Positions 41,701-49,619 of a DNA stretch of 64,000 nucleotides are shown piece after piece. The stretch is from Streptomyces soli (lineage in GTDB: Bacteria; Actinomycetota; Actinomycetes; Streptomycetales; Streptomycetaceae), in contig NZ_RJVR01000259.1 in the NCBI RefSeq assembly GCF_003999195.1, positions 1-64,000 on the forward strand. The letters run 5' to 3'. Made by a program: the position numbers and the translations under genes. The notes beneath the pieces are model-generated. The model ran no database searches. It was not told where the DNA came from and saw nothing but the letters and a program-made list of their open reading frames with translations. Within the stretch, counting starts at the first letter, position 1, and every line of letters starts with the position of its first letter.

Positions 41701-44040
41701 TCAGTCGGTGGCGCGCGCCGCCACGAGGACCTGGCCGAGTGCCAGTCCCCCGTCGTTCGGGGGCACCCGGTGATGGCGCAGGACGGTGAAGCCGTTCTCC
41801 CGCAGCGCCCTCGCGCAGGCGGAGGACAGCAGCGTGTTGGCGAACACCCCGCCGGTCAGCGCGACGGTGTCCAGGCCGTGCCGCTCGCGGGCCAGGGCAC
41901 AGGTCCTGCCGACGAGTCCGGCGACCGCCGCGTGGAAGCGTGCCGCGATGACGGCCGGCGGGGTGCCCGCGCGCAGGTCGTCGACGGCCGCCGCCAGTAC
42001 GGGTGCCGGGTCGGCGGTGAGCACGCCCGGGTCGCCTGTTGCCGGGGACCGCAGCGCGAAGTCGTAGCCCGGCCCGGCATCCCCGGCGGCGGCCAGTGCC
42101 GCGGCTTCGAGTTCGACGGCGGCCTGCGCCTCGTAACCCGCCCGGTGGCACACGCCCGCCAGGGACGACACGGCGTCGAACAGCCGGCCCATGCTGGACG
42201 TCGGGACGCAGTTCAGATTCCGCTCCAGCTGACGGTCCAGCAGCCGGCTCTCGTCGGGCGGGCAGGCCGCCACGCAGGGCAGGTCCGGCGACCAGTCGAT
42301 GCCCGCCGCGCGCAGATGGGCCAGCGCCATCCGATACGGACGGCGTACGGCGGCGTCCCCGCCCGCCAGCGGTACGTATGCGAGGTGGGCGAACCGCCGG
42401 TAGCCGTCGTAGTCCGCCAGCAGGAACTCTCCGCCCCACACCGCCCCGTCGTCGCCGTATCCGGTGCCGTCGAAGGCGACGCCGATGACCTGGCGGCCGC
42501 CGTCGAGGCCGTGTTCTGCCATCGCGGCGCCGATGTGCGCGTGATGGTGCTGTACGCGGACCACCGGCCGTCCTTCGGCGTTACGCAGGGCCCATTGGGC
42601 GGAGCGGTAGCCGGGGTGCTGGTCGGCGGACAGGAGCCCGGGGCGCACTCCGGTGATGGTTTCCAGTTGCTGTTCGGCGCGTTCGAAGGCCTGTTGGGTG
42701 GCGAGGTCGTCCATGTCGCCGATGTGGGCGGACAGCCAGGCCCGGCGCCCCTCGGCGAGACAGAAGGCGTTCTTCAGGTCGCCCCCGGCCGCGAGCGCCG
42801 GCCGCACCGGCAAGGGCAGCGTGATCGGCAGCGGGGCGTAGCCACGGGCCCGGCGTACGAGCAGCGGCTCGCCGTCGCAGACCCGCACCACGGAGTCGTC
42901 GCACGGCACATGGATCGGACGGTCATGCGTGAGCCAGGCGTCGGCCAGGTGGGCCAGCCGGTCCAAGGCCTCCGCGTCGTCGGTGACGATCGGCTCACCG
43001 GCCAGGTTTCCGCTGGTCATGACGAGCAGGCGCGGTCCGGCGGGGTCACCCGGCAGGCCGAGCAGGAGGTGGTGCACGGGGGTGTACGGAAGCATCACGC
43101 CCAGGTCGGGGCTGCCCGGGGCGACTGCGTCCAACCGGTTGGCGCCGCCGCGGCGGCGCAGCAGCACGATGGGCCGTACGGCACCGGTGAGCAACTCCCG
43201 TTCCTCGGGCCCGACATGCGCCAGTTGCTCGACCTCGGCGATGTCGCGGACCATCAGGGCGAACGGCTTGTCGCCACGGGCCTTGCGGCGGCGCAGCAGC
43301 TCCACGGCCCGGGAGTTGGTGGCGTCGCAGGCGAGGTGGTAGCCGCCGAGGCCCTTGATGGCGAGGATCGCGCCGTCCGCCAGCATCCGGCGGGCCTCGG
43401 CGACCGGGTCGGCCGGGTCCGGTCCGGCCGTGGGCAGCAGCCGCAGGCGCGGTCCGCAGTCGTGGCAGGCGACCGGCTGGGCGTGGAAGCGGCGGTCGGA
43501 CGGGTCGGTGTACTCGCGGGCGCAGGCGCCGCACATGGGGAAGCCGGCCATCGTCGTGTGGGCGCGGTCGTACGGCAGGCCGGTGACGATGGTGAACCGG
43601 GGCCCGCAGTGCGTACAGGTGATGAAGGGGTGGCGGTGGCGCCGGTCAGCGGGGTCGGCCAGTTCGCCCAGGCAGGCGGCGCAGGTGGCCACGTCCGGGG
43701 AGACCAGCGTGCGGGCCGGCCCGTTGCTGTGCGAGGCGACGATGGCGAACCCGGCGCCGCCCTGGGGAGCGAGCTCCCGGTGGTCGACGGACTCCACCAC
43801 CGCCAGTGGTGGCGCGCCCGCCACGATCCCGTCGCAGAACAGGCCCACGGCAGCCGGCGCGCCCTCGACCTCCGCGACCACTCCCTCGCCGGTGTTGGTG
43901 ACATGCCCGGCCAGGCCGAGACCGGTGGCGAGGGTGTACAGGAAGGGCCGGAAGCCGACGCCCTGCACGACGCCCCGGACGGTGACGCGTCGGCGCAGCG
44001 TCGTCTCGACCAGGGCGGCGCCGGGCTGCGGGGTGGTCAC
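41701..44040 (-). CDS. hypF: Carbamoyltransferase HypF
   Basis: A 779-residue enzyme that transfers carbamoyl from carbamoyl phosphate to the HypE Cys. In order: acylphosphatase domain (VRGVVQGVGFRPFLYTLA, about 18-100), two zinc-finger pairs (CAACLGELADP, CTHCGPRF, CGACAREYTDP, CHDCGPRL), a YrdC-like domain (about 200-385), and the Kae1-like C-terminal domain with HHHAHIGAAMAEHG and GVAFDGTGYGDDGAVWGGEF. GTG 44040 overlaps the hypB stop (GTGA). Confidence 0.97.
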   Translation of the reverse strand: MTTPQPGAALVETTLRRRVTVRGVVQGVGFRPFLYTLATGLGLAGHVTNTGEGVVAEVEGAPAAVGLFCDGIVAGAPPLAVVESVDHRELAPQGGAGFAIVASHSNGPARTLVSPDVATCAACLGELADPADRRHRHPFITCTHCGPRFTIVTGLPYDRAHTTMAGFPMCGACAREYTDPSDRRFHAQPVACHDCGPRLRLLPTAGPDPADPVAEARRMLADGAILAIKGLGGYHLACDATNSRAVELLRRRKARGDKPFALMVRDIAEVEQLAHVGPEERELLTGAVRPIVLLRRRGGANRLDAVAPGSPDLGVMLPYTPVHHLLLGLPGDPAGPRLLVMTSGNLAGEPIVTDDAEALDRLAHLADAWLTHDRPIHVPCDDSVVRVCDGEPLLVRRARGYAPLPITLPLPVRPALAAGGDLKNAFCLAEGRRAWLSAHIGDMDDLATQQAFERAEQQLETITGVRPGLLSADQHPGYRSAQWALRNAEGRPVVRVQHHHAHIGAAMAEHGLDGGRQVIGVAFDGTGYGDDGAVWGGEFLLADYDGYRRFAHLAYVPLAGGDAAVRRPYRMALAHLRAAGIDWSPDLPCVAACPPDESRLLDRQLERNLNCVPTSSMGRLFDAVSSLAGVCHRAGYEAQAAVELEAAALAAAGDAGPGYDFALRSPATGDPGVLTADPAPVLAAAVDDLRAGTPPAVIAARFHAAVAGLVGRTCALARERHGLDTVALTGGVFANTLLSSACARALRENGFTVLRHHRVPPNDGGLALGQVLVAARATD

Positions 44041-44786
44041 GGCCGGGTCTGCGCCACGGCGGCGTGGGTGTGCGTGTGGTCCGTATGCGTATGCGCAGGT
44101 GGGGCGGCCATGACCGGTGTGTGGACTGCGGCGCCTTCCCCGGCCGCCAGCGCCCGGTCGAGCAGGGCGCCAAGTCCCACGCCACCGCGGGCGGAGGTCA
44201 GAACGACCTCCACGCCGGGGTTGACCTGCTGGACATTGGCGCGGAAGGCCGCCTCGTCGAAGTCGACAGCGGCGGCGATATCGGTCTTGGTGACCACCAC
44301 CAGGTGCGCAAGTCCGAAGGCGGTGGGGTACTTCAGCGGCTTGTCCTCGCCCTCGGTCACCGAGGCGAGCACCACCCTCAACGACTCCCCGAGGTCGTAC
44401 GAGGCCGGGCAGACGAGGTTGCCGACGTTCTCCACGAACAGCAGCCGGGTCCCCTCGGGCAGCCACCCGTCTAGGTGCCCGCCCAGCATCCCCGCCTCCA
44501 GATGGCACAGCCCGTCGGTGAGCACCTGCTTGACCGGAACGCCGGAACGGGCCAGACGCAGGGCGTCGTTCTCGGTGGCGAGGTCGGCGGTGAGCGCGGC
44601 GACGGGCACTCCCCGCTCCCGCGCCAGGACCAGTTCGCGCTCCAGCAGGGCGGTCTTCCCGCTTCCGGGGCTGGAGAGCAGGTTGACGACGGTGGTGCCA
44701 CGGGCTGCCAGCTCCGCGCGCAGGCTCTGCGCGGACGCGTCGTTCTTGGCGAGTACCGCCTGCTGCAGATCGACCACTCGGCACAT
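44037..44786 (-). CDS. hypB: Nickel-insertion GTPase HypB with His-rich tail
   Basis: A 249-residue SIMIBI GTPase for nickel delivery. Walker A LSSPGSGKTALLE is near residue 37; HLEAGMLGGHLDG, VENVGNLVCPASYDLGE (metal-site Cys) and VVVTKTDIA follow. Unusually the His-rich nickel-binding stretch (HTHTDHTHTHAA) is at the C-terminus, about residues 230-242, and not near the N-terminus. Most HypB proteins with such stretches carry them N-terminally. hypA ends 3 bp upstream. Confidence 0.95.
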   Translation of the reverse strand: MCRVVDLQQAVLAKNDASAQSLRAELAARGTTVVNLLSSPGSGKTALLERELVLARERGVPVAALTADLATENDALRLARSGVPVKQVLTDGLCHLEAGMLGGHLDGWLPEGTRLLFVENVGNLVCPASYDLGESLRVVLASVTEGEDKPLKYPTAFGLAHLVVVTKTDIAAAVDFDEAAFRANVQQVNPGVEVVLTSARGGVGLGALLDRALAAGEGAAVHTPVMAAPPAHTHTDHTHTHAAVAQTRP

Positions 44787-44789
44787 GGT

Positions 44790-45182
44790 TCAGCGCTCCT
44801 CGGAGATCGGTTCGCGGGTGCGTTCGTGCGGCCGGCCGTCCTCCCAGCGCACGCTGACGATCTGCAGCTCGCGGCCCGAGAGCAGTTCGGCGGTCGGCTC
44901 ACCGCACACCGGGCAGCTCAGCTGCGGCGGCATGCCGACCGCCCACTCGTCCGCGCAGGGCTCACAGCGGGCGCGGGCCGGCACGGGTTCGGCGACGAGT
45001 TCGGCGCCTTCCAGGACGGTCCCGGTGCAGGCCAGTTCGAAGCAGAAGGACAGCGCGTCGGGGACCACCCCGGCCAGTTCGCCCACCTGGAGCCGGACGC
45101 TGCTGACCGCCGTGGCGCCGGCCGTCCGTGCCGCCTCCTCCACCTGGCCGACGACAGCCATGGCGATGGACATCTCGTGCAT
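44790..45182 (-). CDS. hypA: Nickel chaperone HypA
   Basis: A 130-residue protein. MHEMSIAMAVVGQVEE includes the N-terminal His2 nickel ligand. The zinc site is formed by RCEPCADEW and SCPVCGEPTAELLSG. ATG 45182 is chosen because MHE must be N-terminal. It is the first gene after the inverted-repeat element, and only 22 bp separate the start from that element, so its promoter or readthrough must involve the element. Confidence 0.94.
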   Translation of the reverse strand: MHEMSIAMAVVGQVEEAARTAGATAVSSVRLQVGELAGVVPDALSFCFELACTGTVLEGAELVAEPVPARARCEPCADEWAVGMPPQLSCPVCGEPTAELLSGRELQIVSVRWEDGRPHERTREPISEER

Positions 45183-45204
45183 CGGTCTCCGTCCGGTGCG
45201 GTTA

Positions 45205-45479
45205 GGGCCTGTCCGGCCGATCTCCGTGGGAGAAGGAGCGGGGTCTGGCGACTGTGATCGCAAGGCGCCGGACTGCCCTCGTAGCGGAGCTACTAGGGCA
45301 TTTCGGCAACGCCGCGAGCGCCGGTGCCTGGGGGCACTCTCCCCCAGACTCCGTCCGGGGGCACCCCCACCAGCCTTCGGCCGGTGGGGGTGCCCCCGGC
45401 GAAGCCAGGGGGAGGACCCCCACCCAGCCGCCAGGCTGGGGGAGGCACGCGACGCCACAGAGATCGGCCGGACAGGCCC
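45205..45479. repeat. 275-bp inverted-repeat (MITE-like) element inside the hydrogenase locus
   Basis: The ends are perfect 20-bp inverted repeats, GGGCCTGTCCGGCCGATCTC at 45205-45224 and its complement at 45460-45479. TAG sits close to each outer end. The interior has nested hairpins from CCAGCCTTCGGCCGG, GGGGGTGCCCCC and CAGCCGCCAGGCTGGGGG-like arms and no open frame of note. Related modules recur at 58769-58979, and a solo end at 4588. It separates the structural hydrogenase genes from hypABFCDE. No transposase is present, so mobilisation would need one in trans. Confidence 0.85.
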
Positions 45480-45580
45480 CTAGTCCGCCGGGCTCCATTA
45501 CACGGCGGGGTCCGGTGGCCGGACGTCTGGCGCGCCGACACGGCGTGGCCGGGTACGTCGTTCGGTGCAGCGCGGAGGCG

Positions 45581-45700
45581 TTACATCCTGCGCATGCGCA
45601 GGTATCGCTTGATGTCGGGCACGGACGCCGCGGCGAGGGCGCCGAGAGCGGTGAGTGCGGCAGCGGCCGCACTGCCGGTGATGACTTTCCTCTTCTTCAT
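45581..45700 (-). CDS. 39-residue membrane-anchored protein (DUF6893-like)
   Basis: ATG 45700 is preceded by GAGAGG. The peptide has a basic start (MKKRKV), a hydrophobic Ala-rich helix and a basic tail (PDIKRYLRMRRM). I recall this KRYLRMRRM form from the actinobacterial small family DUF6893. It sits 17 bp after the endopeptidase gene and ends the structural half of the locus. Its function is unknown; a membrane anchor or assembly factor is possible. Confidence 0.7.
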   Translation of the reverse strand: MKKRKVITGSAAAAALTALGALAAASVPDIKRYLRMRRM

Positions 45701-45717
45701 GGTGGGCGTTCCTCTCC

Positions 45718-46290
45718 CTAGTTCGTGGCCGGTCCGGCCACGGCCCGCGGCGCGGGCGCTTGCTGCTCCTCGTCCCGCAGGATGCGCAGGACCAGCCGTA
45801 CGGCGTCGGGCACCGCGCGGGAAACGGGGGTGCTCAGGCCGATGCCCTCCTCGACGTCGGCGGGCTCGCAGCCCACCACCACCGTGCGCCGGGGCGGGCT
45901 CGCGCCGGTGCCGGCGCACAGGGTGTCCAGCAGGGCCAGGACCGCGTCGGGGGTCATGCGGTGACCGTCGAGCACGGCCCCCGGCGACTCCGGGCCCCCG
46001 GTGCCGCCGGACGAACCCGCCTCGATCAGATACAGCGTCCCGGGCTCGCCGCCGCGTGCGGTGGCGTCGATCAGGATGAGCTTGTCGTATCCGTCGAGGA
46101 GCTGGTAGGCGAGGTGTACGCCCCGGACGCCGATGTCCACCACCTCGACGTGGTCGGGCAGCGACTGTGTGGCCAGCCGCCGTGCCGTCTCCACGCCGAA
46201 TCCGTCGTCGCCGAGGAAGATGTTGCCGACCCCGGCGACCAGGATCCGGGGGGTCTCCGTGGGCTCCGTTGGCTCCGTTGGAAGGCTCAC
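45718..46290 (-). CDS. [NiFe] hydrogenase maturation endopeptidase (HyaD/HycI family)
   Basis: A 190-residue protease that removes the C-terminal extension of the large subunit after nickel insertion. GVGNIFLGDDGFGVE (about 20-34) carries the metal-binding acidic residue, VVDIGVRGVHLAYQLLDGYD the second Asp region, and HRMTPDAVLALL the His. GTG 46290 overlaps the previous stop (GTGA). Its substrate is most likely the large subunit at 49616, which has 23 residues beyond its last Cys motif. Confidence 0.92.
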   Translation of the reverse strand: MSLPTEPTEPTETPRILVAGVGNIFLGDDGFGVETARRLATQSLPDHVEVVDIGVRGVHLAYQLLDGYDKLILIDATARGGEPGTLYLIEAGSSGGTGGPESPGAVLDGHRMTPDAVLALLDTLCAGTGASPPRRTVVVGCEPADVEEGIGLSTPVSRAVPDAVRLVLRILRDEEQQAPAPRAVAGPATN

Positions 46291-47738
46291 GCGTCCTCCA
46301 GGGAAGTCAGGGGGGCGACCTCGTCGGGCTGGAAGTACAGGAAGCGACCCTGCTCGCGCAGGATGTCGGCGCCCGGGTCGCCCTCCACGGTCACCGCGAG
46401 GTGCACTCCCCCGTCCACGTCGTGCAGGACCGCCTCGACCTGCGCGCTGCGGCCGTGGAGGAAGAGGTCCTGGGCGTCGGTGCGCCGCAGGCCGGGCCGC
46501 AGCAGCACGCGGCTGCCCGCGCCCACGGACTGACCGTCCACCAGGATCCGGTCCCGGAGCGGGTCGACGGAGGCGTCGGCCGCCGGGTCCCACCACGGGG
46601 TGTCGGGTCGGACCACGCCCGGTCCGTCCGACAGCTCCGTGATGTCCTCAGGGCCGGTACGGGACGCCGTGACACCCGGTTCGGTGACCTCCCGCAGGGC
46701 CCGTACGGCGCCGTGCAGGCGCTCCAGGACCTCGGGGGGCATCGAGTCGGCCAGGTCGATCACGGCGGCCGCCCGATCGTCGGTGCCCCGGGCCTCGCGC
46801 TTCTCCTGGTCGGTGAGGGCCGCCGTGCGCAGCGCGAGGATCTCGTCGATCTCGGTGGAGTCGTACAGCGCCCCCGGGCTCTCCGGGGCGATGGCGGGGT
46901 GGTCCTCCAGGATGATCGGGGAGGACAGCACCAGGTCCGCGCGGCCGGGTTCGCCGGCCAGCACCGGCCAGGTGTGCAGATTCCGGCAGGACGCGACCGC
47001 GCCCTTGGCCCACTCGGGCGGGTCGGTCATCGACAGGAACGAGCCGGCGCCGAGCCCCAGCATGAGGTGGCTGGCGACCAGCGAGTGGGCCAGGGCGGCG
47101 TCGCGGTCGGCGCCGGGGCTGTCCGGCGCCCAGGTGCTGGTGTTCTCCACGACGGCGGTCAGCCGCATCGTGCGGTAAGGGCCGCTGATCTCACCGGCCG
47201 ACAGCCGCACGACACCGTTGATCTCCTCGCGACGCCGGACGAGCCGGCCCACCTGCCGGCCGTCCGCGTCGAGGACCGGCTCGGTCTCCTCGCGCGCCGC
47301 ACGGGTAAAGGGGACGGCGATTCCGTCGCCGGCCAGCTCGGTGACGGTGGTGAGCACGGTGACCCGTTCCTCGGCGCCCTCGTCCCAGGGCACGATGACG
47401 CGGTCGGGCAGATGCAGTTCGTCAACGGTCTCGAAGGTCCCGTCCTCCCGCGCCTGTTGCACCGTACGGCGCTGGGCGTGCAGGAACCGCAGCTCGGCCG
47501 CCACCGTCGCGCCCGCCTTGGGTTCCATCAGGCATTCGGTGTGCTGGAACTCGTGCTCGTCGTGCTCGGCGCCCCAGGCGGGCGGTACGAGCACGCCGAA
47601 CTGCCAGCGCATCCGGTTCTTGGCCGCCGAGGCCCGGTACGGGTACAGCACGTAGCCCTCGAAGAGGACGGCGTCGGCGACCTGCCGGGCGACGGCGAAG
47701 CGGGCTTCCAGCTCCGGGGCGAGCTCGGAGGTCGTCAC
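46287..47738 (-). CDS. Uncharacterised hydrogenase-locus protein
   Basis: A 483-residue cytosolic protein I cannot assign to a named family. It begins ARFAVARQVADAVLFEGYVL, then YPYRASAAKNRMRWQFGVLV. The central part mentions neither Cys motifs nor membrane helices, apart from one CRN. The C-terminal 130 residues look like a separate beta-rich domain (DRILVDGQSVGAGSRVLLRP, then VHLAVTVEGDPGAD). GTGA overlaps on both sides place it firmly in the hydrogenase operon, and I believe it is conserved in group 1h loci, so an assembly or electron-transfer role is inferred. Confidence 0.8.
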   Translation of the reverse strand: MTTSELAPELEARFAVARQVADAVLFEGYVLYPYRASAAKNRMRWQFGVLVPPAWGAEHDEHEFQHTECLMEPKAGATVAAELRFLHAQRRTVQQAREDGTFETVDELHLPDRVIVPWDEGAEERVTVLTTVTELAGDGIAVPFTRAAREETEPVLDADGRQVGRLVRRREEINGVVRLSAGEISGPYRTMRLTAVVENTSTWAPDSPGADRDAALAHSLVASHLMLGLGAGSFLSMTDPPEWAKGAVASCRNLHTWPVLAGEPGRADLVLSSPIILEDHPAIAPESPGALYDSTEIDEILALRTAALTDQEKREARGTDDRAAAVIDLADSMPPEVLERLHGAVRALREVTEPGVTASRTGPEDITELSDGPGVVRPDTPWWDPAADASVDPLRDRILVDGQSVGAGSRVLLRPGLRRTDAQDLFLHGRSAQVEAVLHDVDGGVHLAVTVEGDPGADILREQGRFLYFQPDEVAPLTSLEDA

Positions 47739-48439
47739 GGCGCCGTCCTCTCGCTGACGCGCGACGCGGCGACGCGCGACAGGGCGGCGCGGGCCGGCGG
47801 CGGGGAATCCGGGACGTCAGCGGCGTCCAGCAGCGCCTGTACGGTCGCCTCCCAGGACGGCAGTGCCCGCCCCGAGCGGAAGGCGAGCAGCGCGTCCATC
47901 GTCTCGCGGGGCAGCCGGAGCCAGCCGCAACCGGGGAAGTGCTGCTCGACCATCTCCTGCCACACCGCCACCGGCATCCGGCAGGTCGCCTCCCGGTCCC
48001 AGGGCACCGGTTCGACGCGGAAACCGGCGGCGCCGGTGAACGCGGTGCCGGAGAAGAGCATCAGCAGCGGCACGTCACCAGCGACCAGGGCGTCGGCGTA
48101 CCGGGTCGCGGCGACGTCCATGTCGTAGGTGCAGGGCACGACGAGGTCGATCTCGGTCTCCCCCGTGAAGCTGGGGACCATCAGCGGGACCAGGGCGAAC
48201 TGCACCGGCTGGAGCGTGCTGCCCCAGCGCGAGCGCTCACCGAAGAGGTCCGCCAGCCCGTCGGCCTCCGCGGGTTCGTAGGCGCGCCGGGCGGGCTCGA
48301 TACGGATCTGGCAGCGCAGCATGAGGGCGTGGACCGGGGAGTGCCCGGACGCGGTGATGCGCAGCCGGAAGACCAGGGTGGGTCCGGCGGCGTACGGGTC
48401 GGCGCGTACGCCGGTGCAGGTGAAGGAGAACTCCGTCAC
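47735..48439 (-). CDS. DUF6084-like hydrogenase-locus protein
   Basis: A 234-residue protein starting at GTG 48439 (GTGA overlap). FSFTCTGVRADPYAAGPTLV, LRCQIRIEPARRAY and VPLMVPSFTGETEIDLVVPC suggest a beta-sandwich, with FPGCGWLRLPRETMDALLAF near the end. I recall DUF6084 for such proteins in hydrogenase operons. There is no signal peptide. Function is unknown; conservation with the enzyme suggests assembly or an accessory subunit. Confidence 0.78.
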   Translation of the reverse strand: MTEFSFTCTGVRADPYAAGPTLVFRLRITASGHSPVHALMLRCQIRIEPARRAYEPAEADGLADLFGERSRWGSTLQPVQFALVPLMVPSFTGETEIDLVVPCTYDMDVAATRYADALVAGDVPLLMLFSGTAFTGAAGFRVEPVPWDREATCRMPVAVWQEMVEQHFPGCGWLRLPRETMDALLAFRSGRALPSWEATVQALLDAADVPDSPPPARAALSRVAASRVSERTAP

Positions 48440-49104
48440 GGCCGGTTCCCCTCCCCCGGCGTCCGGGCGCGTCGCCTGACGTGTTCGAAGAACGCGTCCA
48501 GGTCGGCCCGGGCCTCCGCCCCGCCGTCGAATCCCTGCCAGAGCAGTCGCATCCGGCCGACCAGCTCGTAGCAGATGTCGATGGGGACGAGATAGCACTC
48601 GACGCGTCCGTTCGAGCGGCGCAACAGCAGGGCCTCCACGTCGGGTTCGAGCAGTGCGGCCAGGGGGCTGTCGCCGAGCACGGCCTGCCAGGTCGAGTCG
48701 TCGAGTTCGCTTTCCGTTGCGCCGGCCGGGCTGGGGTAGAGCGCGACCAGGCGGTCCAGCGCGGCGTTGCGGAAGAAGAAGGCGACGCCGACCGGGATCT
48801 GCAGGAGCTCCCACGCGCCGTCGTCGAGACGGTGGTCGGGGTCGGCCAGGTAGCGGTCGGGAACGGTCCGGAAGCGGCCGTGCGCGGCGCCCGGCACTTC
48901 GAAGAGCATGCCGCACGGCGTGCACGCGCAGGCCAGTGAGCGCTTCTCGGTGTCGACGAGATGCCGGTGGCTGTCCTCGGCCACCAGCACACCGCACAGT
49001 TCGCACCGCTCCTGCCGGGGCGGACGCGGCGCCGCGAACCGGCGCAGGCCCCGGGGACCGGGGGCCGGGGCGGGGCGCTGAGGCCACGCCTGCGATGCGC
49101 TCAC
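48436..49104 (-). CDS. DUF5947-like Cys-motif protein
   Basis: A 222-residue protein from GTG 49104 (GTGA overlap). The N-terminal third carries a potential metal site: CELCGVLVAEDSHRHLVD then CACTPCGMLF, i.e. two CxxC-like pairs with His between, resembling a rubredoxin- or zinc-ribbon-type fold. The rest is globular (VGVAFFFRNAALDRLVALYP, YLVPIDICYELVGRMRLLWQ). I recall DUF5947 for this family. A redox or iron-delivery function for the hydrogenase is inferred. Confidence 0.8.
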   Translation of the reverse strand: MSASQAWPQRPAPAPGPRGLRRFAAPRPPRQERCELCGVLVAEDSHRHLVDTEKRSLACACTPCGMLFEVPGAAHGRFRTVPDRYLADPDHRLDDGAWELLQIPVGVAFFFRNAALDRLVALYPSPAGATESELDDSTWQAVLGDSPLAALLEPDVEALLLRRSNGRVECYLVPIDICYELVGRMRLLWQGFDGGAEARADLDAFFEHVRRRARTPGEGNRP

Positions 49105-49619
49105 GGTGCCTCCACCGGCGACGGCCGGCCGATCTGGAGCAGCACCGGCTCCCGCTCTGCCGCCACCGTTTCCAGCTCCACCGCGGTCACCTCCGGCGCG
49201 AAGCAGGCCAGGGCGTCCTGGACCTCCTGCTGGACAGCCCCGCCGGTGCTGCCGCAGCCGCACCCTCCGGCTGCGGCGGACCGCAACCGCAGGGTGCCGG
49301 TTACCTCGTCGAACTCCGCGACCTCAACGGCGTGTTGGCTTACGGTCCCCAGAGCCCGCGCGATCCGGGTGTCGCGGTCCTCGGGGTGCAGCCCGTGCAG
49401 GACCAGCAGGCTGGAGACCAGCTCGTCGCCGAGGAGCTGGGCCAGCGGGCCGGCGTCGAGCAGCTCGACGATCCGGGCCAGGCCGCCGCCGTAGAAGTCC
49501 ATCAGGACGCGCACCAGTTCCTCGGCCGCCGCGGCGACCTCGCGGTCCCCGGTGGCGGCGAGTCGATCGAGTACCTCTTCGACGCGCCGCCCGGCCTGCT
49601 CCGCGTGTACCGCGCTCAT
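49101..49619 (-). CDS. NifU-like protein
   Basis: A 172-residue protein from ATG 49619 (ATGA overlap with the large-subunit stop). The first 90 residues are helical (VRVLMDFYGGGLARIVELLD). The C-terminal part carries a NifU-type Cys cluster, AGGCGCGST, in a beta-alpha context (LRLRSAAAGGCGCGSTGGAV). NifU C-terminal domains transiently hold Fe-S clusters through CxxC; here the spacing is CGC. A cluster-delivery role for the three-cluster small subunit is plausible. It lies directly after the large-subunit gene. Confidence 0.82.
   Translation of the reverse strand: MSAVHAEQAGRRVEEVLDRLAATGDREVAAAAEELVRVLMDFYGGGLARIVELLDAGPLAQLLGDELVSSLLVLHGLHPEDRDTRIARALGTVSQHAVEVAEFDEVTGTLRLRSAAAGGCGCGSTGGAVQQEVQDALACFAPEVTAVELETVAAEREPVLLQIGRPSPVEAP

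Noticed and set aside
44037-44786. HypB considered as UreG-like urease GTPase
   Set aside because: The His-rich tail, the Cys in NLVCPAS and the hypA/hypF neighbours fit HypB, and no urease genes are present.
41179-45483. Long plus-strand open frame (1434 codons) opposite the hyp genes
   Set aside because: It is antisense to clear hypD, hypC, hypF, hypB and hypA coding sequence and has low-complexity Gly/Arg/Val composition without domains.
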